A stretch of DNA of 64,000 bases from Treponema sp. (GCA_016286365.1 JAEESN010000001.1:1-64000), one strand, 5' to 3'. Counted from the stretch's first letter, positions 29,292-38,812 are shown. A program made the numbers and translations. The notes: generated by a model from the letters alone, not told the origin.

Positions 29292-30670
29292 TTGTTTTCT
29301 ACAAAAGCTCTGTATTTATCGGCATTAGCACGGAAAGCAACAACAGGTGAATCTTCGTCCTCCTGTGCATGAATCAATGCTTCGTCTGCTTCTTTTAAGA
29401 GTCTTTCGCCGGAAATAATTCTTATTGTCTTTGTACTTACACCAATGTAGATTTTGGCTCTTCCGTTTAATACGTTTGCAAGGTCTACATAAAGCTTTTG
29501 TGCAAAGTTGAAAGCCTGTTCGCTGTTGCTTCCGATTTTAAGTCCAACGTAAGAATCATTTTTATATTCAAAGATTAAGTCTTTGAACTGGAAGTGAGAA
29601 GAAATTACATCACAGATTTTTTTAGTGATTTCATCTTTTCTTGAAACACCTGCAATCTTTACGATGAATAATCCCAAATCAATTTCTGAGGCTGTTGCTC
29701 GGTTTAATTCATTATCGAGTCTTGTTAAAAGGTAAGATTCCCATCCAAAGCCAGTGTCAGGCGAGAATAATCCTTCCGGTTCGTTATCGAGCTTCATAGG
29801 TTTTAATTCTTCGCTTGGAAGAGTTAATGTATTGTTTGAATTAAGCTGTGCCTTATATTCGTTTGTTTCTTTATCTGCAATCTGTTTTGATTCTTCTACC
29901 TGAGGTTTTCCAAGAATCTCGTTTACAAATGCCTTGTGTTCTTCCGGAGCAGGGGCAGCAAAAATATTATCATCCTGTGGTTCTTCCGGAATGATGTGGT
30001 CTGGAAGTTCAAAATCTGTGCTGTCAAAATCATCATCATCTTCTGTTACTTCTGCTTCTGCTGCATCTGTATTTTCTTCTGCTGCAGGTTCATCTTCTAC
30101 AGCGTGAGTACCAGGAAGAATCTCGTCGATTTCTTTTTCGAGTTCTTCTTTTCTTGCTGCAACCTTATCTTTTTCGTCCTGTGTATGACCTTCTATTAAG
30201 ATGAGGATTACTGTAAGAAGGGTAGCGAATAAAATAATCAGGAAAGAAAATTTAATGTATTTAGAAAGAAGCTTAGGCTGGAGAACAAAAATATCTGCGT
30301 GAATAGAAATATTATTTTCGTTTAATGTAAAGCTCTTTGTGTCTGAATAAATCAGCTTTGGATTTACATTCTGTGGTTTAATTCCCGAAGGGTATGTATA
30401 AAAAGTCTGATTATTTATTTTAATCTGAAGGTAAGCAAAATCACTTTTGTTGTCGAGCGCTGCCTGAATTCTGTCGTTAAACTCAATAGTGTTGAATTCG
30501 CATGATGGCGGAATCATTTTAATTTTAAGGGCGATATTTTCCAGGCGCTTCTCTGCGTTGATGTGTCCGTTTTTCTGAAGCTTGTAGATATTAAAACCAA
30601 AAACAGCAATTGCAAAAATAAAGATTAACGAAATTGCAATAGTATAAAGTCTGATAAATGTTTTCTTCAT
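29288..30670 (-). CDS. Membrane protein with degenerate GGDEF-like domain
   Basis: 460 residues. A TM helix lies at the N-terminus (LYTIAISLIFIFAIAVFGF), followed by a periplasmic segment of about 100 residues and a second helix (FSFLIILFATLLTVILILI). A long acidic linker (EEEIDEIL, DDDFDSTDFELP) then leads to a C-terminal domain shaped like GGDEF: SYLLTRLDNELNRA, KDLIFEYKNDSYVGLK, then IYIGVSTKTIRIISGERLL and ADEALIHAQ. Where active cyclases have GGDEF this has YKNDSYV, so c-di-GMP synthesis is unlikely and a nucleotide-binding or structural role is possible. The function is unknown. Confidence 0.7.
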   Translation of the reverse strand: MKKTFIRLYTIAISLIFIFAIAVFGFNIYKLQKNGHINAEKRLENIALKIKMIPPSCEFNTIEFNDRIQAALDNKSDFAYLQIKINNQTFYTYPSGIKPQNVNPKLIYSDTKSFTLNENNISIHADIFVLQPKLLSKYIKFSFLIILFATLLTVILILIEGHTQDEKDKVAARKEELEKEIDEILPGTHAVEDEPAAEENTDAAEAEVTEDDDDFDSTDFELPDHIIPEEPQDDNIFAAPAPEEHKAFVNEILGKPQVEESKQIADKETNEYKAQLNSNNTLTLPSEELKPMKLDNEPEGLFSPDTGFGWESYLLTRLDNELNRATASEIDLGLFIVKIAGVSRKDEITKKICDVISSHFQFKDLIFEYKNDSYVGLKIGSNSEQAFNFAQKLYVDLANVLNGRAKIYIGVSTKTIRIISGERLLKEADEALIHAQEDEDSPVVAFRANADKYRAFVENN

Positions 30671-30672
30671 AA

Positions 30673-32211
30673 TTAATTATACCTTAGTAAAGTTTTGTAT
30701 GCAATATTTAGTAAAGATGAAAAACTTTCATTATTTATATTTTCGTTCATTTTTAACTGCGACATAAGGGGTAAAAGACAAATATCACACTGATTAAGCT
30801 CTTTCATGCTCTTTACCACTCTATGTTCATCATAATTCTTTGTAAAATCTAAAATAAAGCTCTTAAAATCTAAAGTTGAAGTTTTAATTTTGGATAATAA
30901 ATTCGTGCTCTCGCTTTCATTTTTCTTTACCAGAATTTCATAATAATCATCTTTTGTGGAGTATTGTGAGCCTGTGGATTTGAGATAATCTTCGAGAGAG
31001 TTTTTATATGAAACAAGGACATCTGTTGTAAAACGACTGTCGTTGATTTTTATTAAAGGTGTTCGGAACATAAGATGAGAAAATTGTTTTTCTGTGCTTA
31101 AAAGTCTTGAGGCATTCCCTGAATATATTGAATCAAGATAAGTTGATTTTGCGTAAGGCTTTCCTTCGAGGTATGAAAAATCAGCACCGTAAATTTTTAT
31201 TTTATTAAAGCCAGCTATTCTTGCAAAATCCAGTGCTGCAATCGTAACAGTTCCGCTTCCTGTATAAAGGTAAATAAAATTATCTTTAAAATATTTGGCT
31301 GCATAATTTGAAAAAGGATGATTATTATACGAAAAGATTATGCTTCCGTTTTTTTCTTTCACATAGTTTACAGCAGAATTGTTCGAAGTTAAATCAAAAA
31401 TAAAAAGGGTAGAAGATAAATCTTTATGAGCCATAAAATGACTTCTTGAAACTGCCTGCCCGTCTATTGAAATTACAGCGTCCGGAATAATGTCATTTTT
31501 ATATAGAATTGAATATGCTGTGTCCGTAGAAATTATGAATAAAGAGGAGCGTTCGTTTTGTATGTCTTTGATTTTTTTATCGAGTGATGGCCCTGCTGCA
31601 ACAACAAGCGCTGTTTTAGAATTATCTATTTTTTTAATTTTATCTTCCGGGATTTTAAGCTCGCGGCTTTGAATAAGATTTTTGATTATGTTATCCTGCC
31701 AGATTTTTCCAAAATGACTTTGTACTGAATAATCCTGAAAGATGATTTTAAGACTATCCTGAATAATGCCTCTTATGCCGACAGCCGCCTCCGGATTTTC
31801 ATTACACCAGCTTTTCTGTTCAAGGATTTTTATATTGCCGTGGAAAACCGGAAAATAATTTTGGATAAATAAAGAAGAAAGATTTTCTTTTCCCGTAAGA
31901 ATGAGGCCCTGCTTTTCCGAAAGCTTTTTAACAAGTTCTATACCTTTAAGAAAATCTATATCACTCTGGCTATTTTCCACACCGATTATAAATGCATCCG
32001 GGTTTATATTTAAAATTGCTTCTAGGACTGTCCCCCCTGCAACGCCAATCAGAATAATAAATTTGTCGTTTTCTGAAATATTTTCTATAAATCTTTGTGC
32101 TTCGTTTTGAGGATTATATCTTGATTCAATAGTTCTGCCGTTTTGTAAAACCGGGATTAAAGTTCCGTTTTTAGCAGTTTCTATGCTTTTATAAATAGAA
32201 TTATTCTGCAT
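30673..32211 (-). CDS. DUF115/Maf-like motility-associated glycosyltransferase-type protein
   Basis: 512 residues. The central region TALVVAAGPSLDKKI, IIPDAVISIDGQ and FNKIKIYGADFSYLEGKPY matches the DUF115 family, which includes Maf proteins that glycosylate flagellin with nonulosonic acids in Campylobacter and Clostridium. The start overlaps the upstream paralogue by 11 bases. Spirochaetal flagellins are glycosylated, so a flagellin target is possible, but the family also includes pterin pyrophosphokinase-like enzymes and the substrate is unproven. The last ~80 residues are helical. Confidence 0.78.
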   Translation of the reverse strand: MQNNSIYKSIETAKNGTLIPVLQNGRTIESRYNPQNEAQRFIENISENDKFIILIGVAGGTVLEAILNINPDAFIIGVENSQSDIDFLKGIELVKKLSEKQGLILTGKENLSSLFIQNYFPVFHGNIKILEQKSWCNENPEAAVGIRGIIQDSLKIIFQDYSVQSHFGKIWQDNIIKNLIQSRELKIPEDKIKKIDNSKTALVVAAGPSLDKKIKDIQNERSSLFIISTDTAYSILYKNDIIPDAVISIDGQAVSRSHFMAHKDLSSTLFIFDLTSNNSAVNYVKEKNGSIIFSYNNHPFSNYAAKYFKDNFIYLYTGSGTVTIAALDFARIAGFNKIKIYGADFSYLEGKPYAKSTYLDSIYSGNASRLLSTEKQFSHLMFRTPLIKINDSRFTTDVLVSYKNSLEDYLKSTGSQYSTKDDYYEILVKKNESESTNLLSKIKTSTLDFKSFILDFTKNYDEHRVVKSMKELNQCDICLLPLMSQLKMNENINNESFSSLLNIAYKTLLRYN

Positions 32212-33685
32212 CGAGTAATGCCTTTATCTTTTCTATTATTCTATCATTCTTTTCCTTAATTTTCTTCTCTAAAAGAGTTTTTTCTTCCGTATTTTTTGCG
32301 TGATCTTTTAAAATATAATCCATAGGGAAAAGCTGATTTTTCCATTCATCCGTGCCGGATTTTTCGTCTATAAACTGGAGCATTTTTTTACAGATTGATT
32401 TTTTTTCTTCGGAAGATAAAACTTTTTCTTCGCCCGTAATCAAACTTTTTTCTTTTGTCTGCTTCGAAAGATTTTTTTCGAACAAAGAAGGTTCAATATC
32501 TTTAATATCTCCAAGTTCATTTTTTATTTCTTTATTTTCTATAACGCGGAAAACTTTTTTGTTTAGTTTTTTTCTTTTAAACCAGTCTTCATATATTTTT
32601 AAAGAAAGTGCTGCATTAAATCCGCCGGAGATTCTTTTTTCTTTTGTGCTAAGGCGGTTATCAAAACATGAGTTTTCTATTTCGAGTTCATTCGGCTGTG
32701 TATGTGAATATCCTTTGGAGGTGGCTAAATCAAGACCGCAGAAATATATTTTATCTGTATAGTTTAAAAATAATTCCAAGGCTGTCCCGCTTACAGTTCC
32801 GTTTCTTTCTGCTTTTTGGGAAGATAAGCCTGTATAAGAAAATAATTTGGCCGAAAGCCCGTCTTTATAATCAAGCGGGATTATTGGATTTTTATCGTAT
32901 AAATCTTTATATAAAACCGCTTCAGAGCTCATGGCCACCGGAATAGTAGAATATTTATGTAATTTTTTAAGATGCTTTAGTGCCCAGAATCCTCCATCAG
33001 TTGTAAGACAGAGGTCCGGAATAATATCGTTTTTTAATAAAACAGAAAGCGAAGAGGAGAGGGCTACGACAATTATTTTATGCTGATTATTTTTTATGAT
33101 TTTAATAGCGTTTTTTAAAGAAGGTCCCGATGCTGTAATCACAACAGGAACATTTACCTTATTAAGCAGTGTAATTTTATTTAAATTTTTAAAAAAGTTT
33201 ACAGAGTTTATAAGCCATTTTTTTTCAAAATACTGCCTTGTGATTAAAACTGTTTTTGAATATTCAAAAGCTTCTTTGTAAGAACTCCAAACCTCTTTTA
33301 TTTCTTTCGAAAAAATATTCTGTGCTGCGGGCCAGGTTACAATCTGTGTATTTAAAAGTTCTTCTTCTGTAAAGTTCGAAAATATATTTTTAATTTTTGA
33401 AGGCTCTGTAGCATCAAGTTCTAAATCCCAGTTTCCGTTATTTTTTAATTCTTTAATAAATCTTAATGCGCAGATTTTAGCTTTGGGGAATTTTTCTTTA
33501 AGAAAAGTTTTTACATAAGAAAGGCCCGGTTCAATCACTAAAAGAATTTTTGGAGCAAAGGGGAAGTCTAAGCCTTCTGTAAATCTCTGAGCTTCTTTTG
33601 AAGGTGTATAAGAAGAATGATAAAAAACTGAATTTATTTTAAATGAATCTTCCTGATTTTTTGCTTTAATAAATTCAATATTCAA
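32201..33685 (-). CDS. DUF115/Maf-like protein, tandem paralogue
   Basis: 494 residues. It has the same core as its downstream neighbour: PVVITASGPSLKNAIK, IIPDLCLTTDGGFWALKHL and DKIYFCGLDLATSKGYSH. The two differ strongly elsewhere, so they are old paralogues with likely different substrates or positions in one pathway. The C-terminus is Lys/Glu-rich and probably coiled coil. It lies 3 bases after the unknown gene at 33689. Confidence 0.78.
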   Translation of the reverse strand: MNIEFIKAKNQEDSFKINSVFYHSSYTPSKEAQRFTEGLDFPFAPKILLVIEPGLSYVKTFLKEKFPKAKICALRFIKELKNNGNWDLELDATEPSKIKNIFSNFTEEELLNTQIVTWPAAQNIFSKEIKEVWSSYKEAFEYSKTVLITRQYFEKKWLINSVNFFKNLNKITLLNKVNVPVVITASGPSLKNAIKIIKNNQHKIIVVALSSSLSVLLKNDIIPDLCLTTDGGFWALKHLKKLHKYSTIPVAMSSEAVLYKDLYDKNPIIPLDYKDGLSAKLFSYTGLSSQKAERNGTVSGTALELFLNYTDKIYFCGLDLATSKGYSHTQPNELEIENSCFDNRLSTKEKRISGGFNAALSLKIYEDWFKRKKLNKKVFRVIENKEIKNELGDIKDIEPSLFEKNLSKQTKEKSLITGEEKVLSSEEKKSICKKMLQFIDEKSGTDEWKNQLFPMDYILKDHAKNTEEKTLLEKKIKEKNDRIIEKIKALLDAE

Positions 33686-33688
33686 TTT

Positions 33689-34492
33689 TTATCTTGCCTG
33701 TATAAATTCAATTAATTCTTGATAAGAACCTGCATGACCGTAATCAGATAAATCAATGGATTCAGAATAAAACGAAATGATTTCTTTTAAGCTTTGTTCC
33801 AGATGTTTTTTGATTAAATCATAAGGAATCTGTGTTTTAGAAACAATTACGAGATTAAAACTGCATTTATTGTATCTGAAGATGTAATCAGGTTTTGAAA
33901 AATGCATTCTTAATTTATTGTAAATTGCGTCGTTTATAGACTGTGTGATTACGTCTTTAAATTCCTGGTTTTTCAGGTTTTTATTGATATATGCTTCTAC
34001 GCTTTTTTCTGCAGAAAGTCTGAATAAGCTTATAAAATCATCATTGTTTTTAGTAAAGTTTAAGATAGCAGGAGTTTTTGAGCCTTCGTTTACAATTAAA
34101 TTAAAATCTTCTATGAGTTTGTCGCTCGCAAAATCTGGTCTTGAGTTTTCATCCATTATTAATAAAATTTTATCATCAGTATAATAAATGCAGATGAGTT
34201 TGATTTTATTTATAAGATTGTCCGATAAAAGCTGCATAAACGGACGCAGGATGTTTGGTTCATCAAAGATGTAGAATTTGTTTTTCTGTACTATTGTTCC
34301 ATCCCAGAAATCCTGAGTAGAAACCGAAGAAAGGATTGTATCTCCGTCAAAACCATAACTGTCTGTGATTATAAAACTGTTATTTTTTTTAGTTAAAATT
34401 GCAGAGTAGGAAAGTGAATATTTTTGTGTAAAATCAAAAAAACTCAAAACTCCCTGAGCAGAGAACTTGAGTGATTTTTCTAATAAACCCAT
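33689..34492 (-). CDS. Conserved unknown, middle of DUF115 operon
   Basis: 267 residues, no family recognised. No signal peptide or obvious membrane helix. The N-terminal half has beta-strand-like segments (AILTKKNNSFIITDSYGFDG, FYIFDEPN) with a C-terminal alpha/beta part (FNLVIVSKTQIPYDLIKKHL). The ATG overlaps the upstream stop by one base (TAATG), and it lies 3 bases before the next gene, so it is cotranscribed with the acidic protein and the DUF115 pair. Its role can only be guessed as linked to theirs. Confidence 0.65.
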   Translation of the reverse strand: MGLLEKSLKFSAQGVLSFFDFTQKYSLSYSAILTKKNNSFIITDSYGFDGDTILSSVSTQDFWDGTIVQKNKFYIFDEPNILRPFMQLLSDNLINKIKLICIYYTDDKILLIMDENSRPDFASDKLIEDFNLIVNEGSKTPAILNFTKNNDDFISLFRLSAEKSVEAYINKNLKNQEFKDVITQSINDAIYNKLRMHFSKPDYIFRYNKCSFNLVIVSKTQIPYDLIKKHLEQSLKEIISFYSESIDLSDYGHAGSYQELIEFIQAR

Positions 34493-36771
34493 TAAGAAAG
34501 TCCTAATTCAGAGAATAATTTTTTATAAGTTGTAAATTCTTCTGATTTAGCAAATTCAACAATCTTATCTTCAGGAAGGTTTTCCAAAAGCTGATCCATG
34601 TAAAGAAGAACCGATTTAATATCCTTCTTTAATTCATTGTTGTCTGAATTTGTACTATCACCCGGTTTACTTTCCGAAGTAAGATAATCAAGGTTACTTT
34701 CAGAGATTTCTGTCTTTGTTTCGTCAGTTGCAAAAGGAGCATCTACAGAACCAAAAACATCTGTTTCTTCAGGAGCTTCTGCCGGCTGGTCAAATACATC
34801 TGTAAATGTTTCGGTAGCATCATCTGAACCTGAATCAAGTTCGCCTGTAAGAGTTGGTTCAGTATCAGGTTTATTTGAATTCAAATCGTCGATGTAATCT
34901 GTAGAAGAAGATTCAACAAGGATATCATCATCTTTAGGAATAGAAATTTCAGAAGGAAGTTCTTCCTGTAAAACTGTATCGTCTGTTGTTTCTTCTATGC
35001 TGTCTAAGTTTGGTTCAATCAATGTTTCGTTTTCGATGTTTTCTGCAAATTCTTCAGAAAGTGTATCTTTTTCCATTGAAAGGCCAAAGTTTTCTTCGTC
35101 GGAAATTGTTTCGGAAGCATCTACTGCAGTTTCTTCGAACTCTGGCTCTGCGTTATCTACAACATCAACCGGTGTGTCATCTGTGATTGCAGGTTCATCT
35201 ACAGAATTAAAATCTGCAGTTGTCATGATGTTATTGAGTTCGTCGTTAGAAAGGGCGATTGTATCGTCTCCATCGTCTCCACCAAAGAATCCGCCTTCGT
35301 CTTTAGTTTCTTCAATTCCAAGGCTTTCAAAGTTCATGTCCTCTGAAGGCTGTTTGTCTTTAGCTTCTGCAAGATCAGTCTTAAGTCTGCTGATTTCGCT
35401 CTTAAGGTTCGAAAGATCATCAACAATCTGTCGGAGGAGGGAATTATCTACAGTGCTTGTACCAGAATCTGATGGGACAGGCTGTAAATCTTCAACTTCC
35501 TGCATTTCTTCTATTTTTTCGTTATTATCTCTGATTACATTTACAACAGGGGCAGAAGAAGTTGTCTCGTTAGAAACCGAAAGATCATAATCAACAACTT
35601 TTTCTATATTCTTAGCTTCTGCAACATCCTGGGTAACAGGAGTTTCTTCTGCATCTGCATCAATACCAAAGTCAGAAAGATCTACTTCTTCTGAATCAAA
35701 TGATTCTGTTGGAGCAGATGTAATTCCCGAAGATTCTTCTGCAACAGGTTCTGCAGCAATTGTATCATCTGTCTGAATACCTGCTTCTTCGTATGCTGTT
35801 TCTATAGGATCTTCGTCTTCATCATCAAAGTCGTCGTTTATAGATGTATTTTCTTCTGTCTGAACAGAATCTGCTGCACTGTCAAAAGAAATGTCCATTT
35901 CCAAAGGTTTTTCGTCAACAATCTGTTCTTCTTCTTTCTTTTCTTCTTCAAATCCACCGTCAAGGAAGTCATCAAGAGAAACTTCTTCTGAGCCGGCTGC
36001 CGAAGGACTTCCTTCTGCTCCAGGTTCGTATCCGTTATTTCCTGCTGCAACAGATTCGTCACTGAATCCGCCATCCATAAAGTCGTCTAAAGAAAGTTCT
36101 GTTTCTCCTTCGCTGTCTGCACCAGGAGCGCTTTCGATTGTTTCTTCGGAAGGAATGTCTGTAGGAATGTCGAATGTGCTGTCTTCAGAAATGTCTGCAA
36201 TTGGTTCTGCTGTATCGCCTGCTGTTACTCCATCAGTTACAACATCCATAGAAGGAAGATCAAAAGAAGCATCTTCGATTACAGGTTCTTCTGTAGGAAT
36301 GTCAAAGCTTAAATCTTCTACTGCAGGTTCTGCTTCCGGCTCTGTAACAGATGTTTCTTCGATTACAGGTTCATCAAAACTAAGGTCACTTATATTATCT
36401 TCAAGTTTTACTTCGTCGCCGCTTCCAAGATTAAAGTTCAAATCATCAGTTTCGTCAGGATTATGTCCTGTTTCGTCTGTTTCTACGATATCAACTCCGT
36501 TTGTAATATTCATAAGTTCATCAGTATTAAGGGTTGTATCTTCGGAAGAAGGGTCGAGGGTGTTTTCGAGAGAAGGTGTATTTTCAAAAATGTTTAAATC
36601 GTCATCATCAGTAACAGGAGTTTCGTCAAATTCCGGCAAATCAAGACTATCCGAAAAGTTTAATTCTTCGGTTGCATCTGCCGTAACTGGTGCTTCAATT
36701 TCGTCCTGTGTGTTTTTTACCCAAACGCCGTAGCTGTCAAGCTCATTTGTGTTTTCTGTTGAATCGCTCAT
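34492..36771 (-). CDS. Large acidic repeat protein with coiled coil
   Basis: About 759 residues from ATG 36771, chosen because GAGAGGA lies 5 bases upstream. The protein is overwhelmingly Asp/Glu/Ser/Thr and probably disordered. Short motifs recur: S/TFD(I/L)P-like near residues 131, 155, 169, 199 and 295, and SLDDF(M/L)DGGF at 227-236 and 265-274, with a looser copy at 362. A coiled coil spans about 444-473 (LLRQIVDDLSNLKSEISRLK). The C-terminus is a conserved-looking helical tail (LPEDKIVEFAKSEEFTTYKK). No signal peptide is visible. It may be a cytoplasmic scaffold that docks partners through repeated motifs. The function is unknown. Confidence 0.75.
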   Translation of the reverse strand: MSDSTENTNELDSYGVWVKNTQDEIEAPVTADATEELNFSDSLDLPEFDETPVTDDDDLNIFENTPSLENTLDPSSEDTTLNTDELMNITNGVDIVETDETGHNPDETDDLNFNLGSGDEVKLEDNISDLSFDEPVIEETSVTEPEAEPAVEDLSFDIPTEEPVIEDASFDLPSMDVVTDGVTAGDTAEPIADISEDSTFDIPTDIPSEETIESAPGADSEGETELSLDDFMDGGFSDESVAAGNNGYEPGAEGSPSAAGSEEVSLDDFLDGGFEEEKKEEEQIVDEKPLEMDISFDSAADSVQTEENTSINDDFDDEDEDPIETAYEEAGIQTDDTIAAEPVAEESSGITSAPTESFDSEEVDLSDFGIDADAEETPVTQDVAEAKNIEKVVDYDLSVSNETTSSAPVVNVIRDNNEKIEEMQEVEDLQPVPSDSGTSTVDNSLLRQIVDDLSNLKSEISRLKTDLAEAKDKQPSEDMNFESLGIEETKDEGGFFGGDDGDDTIALSNDELNNIMTTADFNSVDEPAITDDTPVDVVDNAEPEFEETAVDASETISDEENFGLSMEKDTLSEEFAENIENETLIEPNLDSIEETTDDTVLQEELPSEISIPKDDDILVESSSTDYIDDLNSNKPDTEPTLTGELDSGSDDATETFTDVFDQPAEAPEETDVFGSVDAPFATDETKTEISESNLDYLTSESKPGDSTNSDNNELKKDIKSVLLYMDQLLENLPEDKIVEFAKSEEFTTYKKLFSELGLS

Positions 36772-36920
36772 GTACATCCTCTCAAAAATAATATTATTCT
36801 TTTTAAATATCGGCATAAATACCCGTATATATTAATAGTAATATTATTTCTAATTTTATTTATTATATCACAACTTTTTAATTCAGAAAACTAAAAAGAT
36901 ATACCGATAAATAAACTATC

Positions 36921-37418
36921 ATGAAACGAGCAAAGTATTTATTGGTGTTGTTTGTATCTACATTTGTTTATGTTGCATTGTCATTAACAGTTGGTCAGAA
37001 CAGTATGAGATGTTACAGACAGATGGAAGAACAGAAGAGAATTGTCAGTAAACAAAAGTCAGATATTCAGAATCTCAATACAGAATTAATTCTTGAACTC
37101 ACTGCTTTAAAGAATGACAGGGCTGTAATTGCAGCTTATGCCAGAAAGCTTGATTATGTAACAGAAGGCGAAAAGCTCGTTAAGATAAATGGCCTTAAAC
37201 CGGCAAATAACACAGTATACGAAACAGGAAGCGTAATCCGCCACGTAGAACCTCAGTATGTTTCAGAAAAACTTTGCAAAATTGCATCTGCATGTGCAGG
37301 ACTTATTCTTTTAGTTCTTATGCTTCTTTCTGATATTAAAAACGGATACATTACTCTTGGAAAAAAGAACTATACAACTATAAACGGAATCCCAGTTTAC
37401 GACGTTCCTCAGATTTAA
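36921..37418 (+). CDS. DivIC/FtsB-like septum formation initiator family protein
   Basis: 165 residues. A TM helix (YLLVLFVSTFVYVALSLTV) is followed by a coiled coil (MEEQKRIVSKQKSDIQNLNT) and then AYARKLDYVTEGEKLVKING, the small C-terminal motif of FtsB/DivIC proteins that scaffold the divisome. It differs from typical members in having a second C-terminal helix (IASACAGLILLVLMLLS). The assignment is moderate. It is a single gene divergent from the acidic protein gene. Confidence 0.65.
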   Translation: MKRAKYLLVLFVSTFVYVALSLTVGQNSMRCYRQMEEQKRIVSKQKSDIQNLNTELILELTALKNDRAVIAAYARKLDYVTEGEKLVKINGLKPANNTVYETGSVIRHVEPQYVSEKLCKIASACAGLILLVLMLLSDIKNGYITLGKKNYTTINGIPVYDVPQI

Positions 37419-37473
37419 TAAAATTTATTGATAATTGTTTTACGGTAACGAGATTGCTTTGATTCCAGGATTT

Positions 37474-38337
37474 TTAAGATCTTCTTTTCCAGGTAACTGT
37501 TACAGTTCCTTCTTTTGCGTTTTCATCCCCATCAGACAATAATGTTTTTTTAGTGCCCGAAAGGGTATTGTTGTCTTTTAAACTGAATGTCCACTGAATA
37601 GGAGAAGCGTTTACTGCTTCTTTTAAGGCAACCTGACGTGGAAGCTCAGGGAAGAATGAAGCATTTGATTTTGCCGACTGAATGACAAGTATTTTTGAAG
37701 AATCAAGTTCATCGAATTTTACGACTACGTTCATGGAAGCGCCGTTTTTGAATACAACGAATCCTCTTCCGCCCCTCATGATTACGATTTTATCTATTAC
37801 TTCTTCTCCGTCCCAGGTGCCCGAAAGCATTTCTGTAGAAGATGCCGAAGTTTCTGCCGCTGTGTTTTCTGATTTTACGACAATTTCTGTTTTTTCCGAA
37901 GTGATTAATTTTTTGATTGAATCCTGGAGTACAGCTTTTGGTTCAGTTAAGATTTTATAGTAAGAATCGTATTCTTTTGATTGTGATTTTTTAGACTGAT
38001 TAACGCCCTTAATTACAAAGAGGGTAGAAATCCACTTTGATTCACCTTTTTTTTCGATGACGGCATAAAAAGAAAGATTGTTTGATGAAAATGCTGATTC
38101 TGCGGGTGGGGCTGTGAGCTGTGCGTCGGATCTTTTGTCTGTTACGGAGAAGGACGGGATTTCGCACAGCTGGGTGTAGTAAAGGTCACTTGTCATCTTG
38201 TACATATTCTGGTCAACTTCCGAAGCGACTACACCATAATAATCAATTTTGATTACGTTCTGCGCATTCAATGCAGCAGTTAAAGAAAAAATGAGGATTA
38301 TTGATAATGTCTTTAATACCCTTAAAGTTTTTTCCAA
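37474..38337 (-). CDS. Exported protein of unknown function downstream of smpB
   Basis: About 287 residues. A TTG at 38337, one base after the smpB stop and with AGAGG upstream, gives a good signal peptide (EKTLRVLKTLSIILIFSLTA, then ALNAQ). The longer in-frame start at 38445 would overlap smpB and bury the signal, so it was rejected. The middle contains VSTLFVIKGVN-like strands and a C-terminal ~80-residue beta-rich domain around LSGTWDGEEVIDKIVIMRGG. It is probably periplasmic. No known family was recognised. Confidence 0.7.
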   Translation of the reverse strand: MEKTLRVLKTLSIILIFSLTAALNAQNVIKIDYYGVVASEVDQNMYKMTSDLYYTQLCEIPSFSVTDKRSDAQLTAPPAESAFSSNNLSFYAVIEKKGESKWISTLFVIKGVNQSKKSQSKEYDSYYKILTEPKAVLQDSIKKLITSEKTEIVVKSENTAAETSASSTEMLSGTWDGEEVIDKIVIMRGGRGFVVFKNGASMNVVVKFDELDSSKILVIQSAKSNASFFPELPRQVALKEAVNASPIQWTFSLKDNNTLSGTKKTLLSDGDENAKEGTVTVTWKRRS

Positions 38338-38338
38338 A

Positions 38339-38803
38339 TCAACCTCTGATTTTATTCGAGAATTCCCTCTGGATTTCCCTCTTAATATCACGGTCCTTAA
38401 TTGTTGCACGCTTATCGTACTGTTTTTTACCCTTACATACTCCAAGCGAAGCTTTTACTCTACCGTTCTTTAAATAAAACTCCACAGGAACCAAAGTGTA
38501 ACCTTTTTCTTCAACTTTTCTTGTAAGTCTTTTTATTTCTTCAGCGTGAAGAAGAAGCTTTTTTGGCCTGTCCGGGTTATGGTTAAAAATCGATGAAAAT
38601 GCATATTCACTGATGTGTAAATTTTTAAGCCAAACCTCACCATTTACAATTTCGGCAAAGCTGTCTGGAAAAGAGATGTTTCCGTTTTTAAAAGATTTTA
38701 CTTCGGTTCCTTCGAGCGCTATTCCGCACTCGTAAGTTTCTTCAATAAAATAGTCAAAACGTACTTTTCGGTTTTCTGCAATAACTTTTTTTCCTTCTGA
38801 CAT
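38339..38803 (-). CDS. smpB: tmRNA-binding protein SmpB
   Basis: About 154 residues from ATG 38803 (MSEGKKVIAENRK), normal SmpB length. It delivers tmRNA to stalled ribosomes for trans-translation. Family motifs FIEETYECGIALEGTEVKS, DSFAEI and KKLLLHAEEI are present, ending in the basic tail that enters the mRNA channel (KRDIKREIQREF in part). Upstream in-frame ATGs exist but would start inside or before the predicted -10 box. The next gene starts 1 base after its stop. Confidence 0.95.
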   Translation of the reverse strand: MSEGKKVIAENRKVRFDYFIEETYECGIALEGTEVKSFKNGNISFPDSFAEIVNGEVWLKNLHISEYAFSSIFNHNPDRPKKLLLHAEEIKRLTRKVEEKGYTLVPVEFYLKNGRVKASLGVCKGKKQYDKRATIKDRDIKREIQREFSNKIRG

Positions 38804-38812
38804 ACTATTTCC

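Noticed and set aside
34997-35590. 197-residue plus-strand ORF
   Set aside because: Also antisense to the acidic-repeat gene, composition artefact.
35891-36733. 280-residue plus-strand ORF rich in Ser
   Set aside because: Mirror of the acidic-repeat gene on the other strand; the Ser/Val pattern is the complement of Asp/Glu codons. The minus gene has a proper RBS and operon context.
38338-38445. Upstream extension of the exported protein gene after smpB
   Set aside because: It would overlap smpB and bury the clear signal peptide; TTG 38337 with AGAGG gives a better start.
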